DNA from: Mycteria americana
Taxonomy: Eukaryota; Chordata; Aves; Ciconiiformes; Ciconiidae
Length of the DNA stretch: 64,000 nt
NCBI RefSeq assembly: GCF_035582795.1
Contig: NC_134367.1
Location: forward strand, 115,840,062 to 115,904,061
Reading direction: 5' to 3'
Shown here: positions 47,198 to 64,000 of the stretch, piece after piece
Position numbering within the stretch: position 1 is the first letter of the stretch
Layout: each line of letters starts with the position of its first letter
Made by a program: the position numbers and the translations under genes
The notes under the pieces: model-generated
What the model was told of the DNA's origin: nothing
Database searches by the model: none
What the model saw: only the letters and a program-made list of their open reading frames with translations

Positions 47198-64000
<16,803 letters not shown>

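Overview
This is a window of vertebrate nuclear DNA, most likely from a bird. Genes are split into many short GT-AG exons, promoters are CpG-rich, and there are CR1 LINE remnants of the avian/reptilian type (23.3 kb and 31.6 kb). A fragment in an ENTPD6 intron resembles an LTR family I associate with neoavian genomes. The species cannot be named from the sequence alone. The order VSX1(-), ENTPD6(+), PYGB(+) is the same as on human chromosome 20p11.2.

Layout: (1) 1-0.75 kb is a CpG island with the first coding exon of the retinal homeobox gene VSX1 on the minus strand; its homeodomain exons lie left of the window. (2) 0.75-30.1 kb is a long intergenic region with no gene I can support. It holds several AT-rich, TAAT-rich blocks that look like conserved non-coding elements (candidate VSX1 enhancers), two MIR-type SINE relics, one CR1 copy and simple repeats. 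(3) 30.1-46.6 kb is ENTPD6, complete: a CpG-island first exon, a 5' UTR/start exon and 13 coding exons that join without a frame break into 442 residues with all five apyrase conserved regions, then a 3' UTR ending in AATAAA followed by a TGG-rich tract. (4) 46.7-64.0 kb is PYGB, brain-type glycogen phosphorylase: 17 coding exons joining in frame to 725 codons plus two bases, and still open at the right edge.

Functionally the three genes are unrelated neighbours: a transcription factor of retinal interneurons, a secretory-pathway nucleoside diphosphatase, and the phosphorylase that releases glucose-1-phosphate from glycogen. ENTPD6 ends about 580 bp before the PYGB start codon, so these two are tightly packed in tandem, whereas the VSX1 upstream region is spacious, as expected for a developmental regulator with distal enhancers.

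I found no previously undescribed gene system. The most interesting signals are the homeodomain-motif blocks upstream of VSX1 (including paired GGATTA sites one helical turn apart and several perfect palindromes), an upstream-ORF and tandem-duplication arrangement at the ENTPD6 start codon, a NAGNAG acceptor in ENTPD6 whose downstream use creates a stop, and a 55-bp minisatellite in PYGB intron 1.
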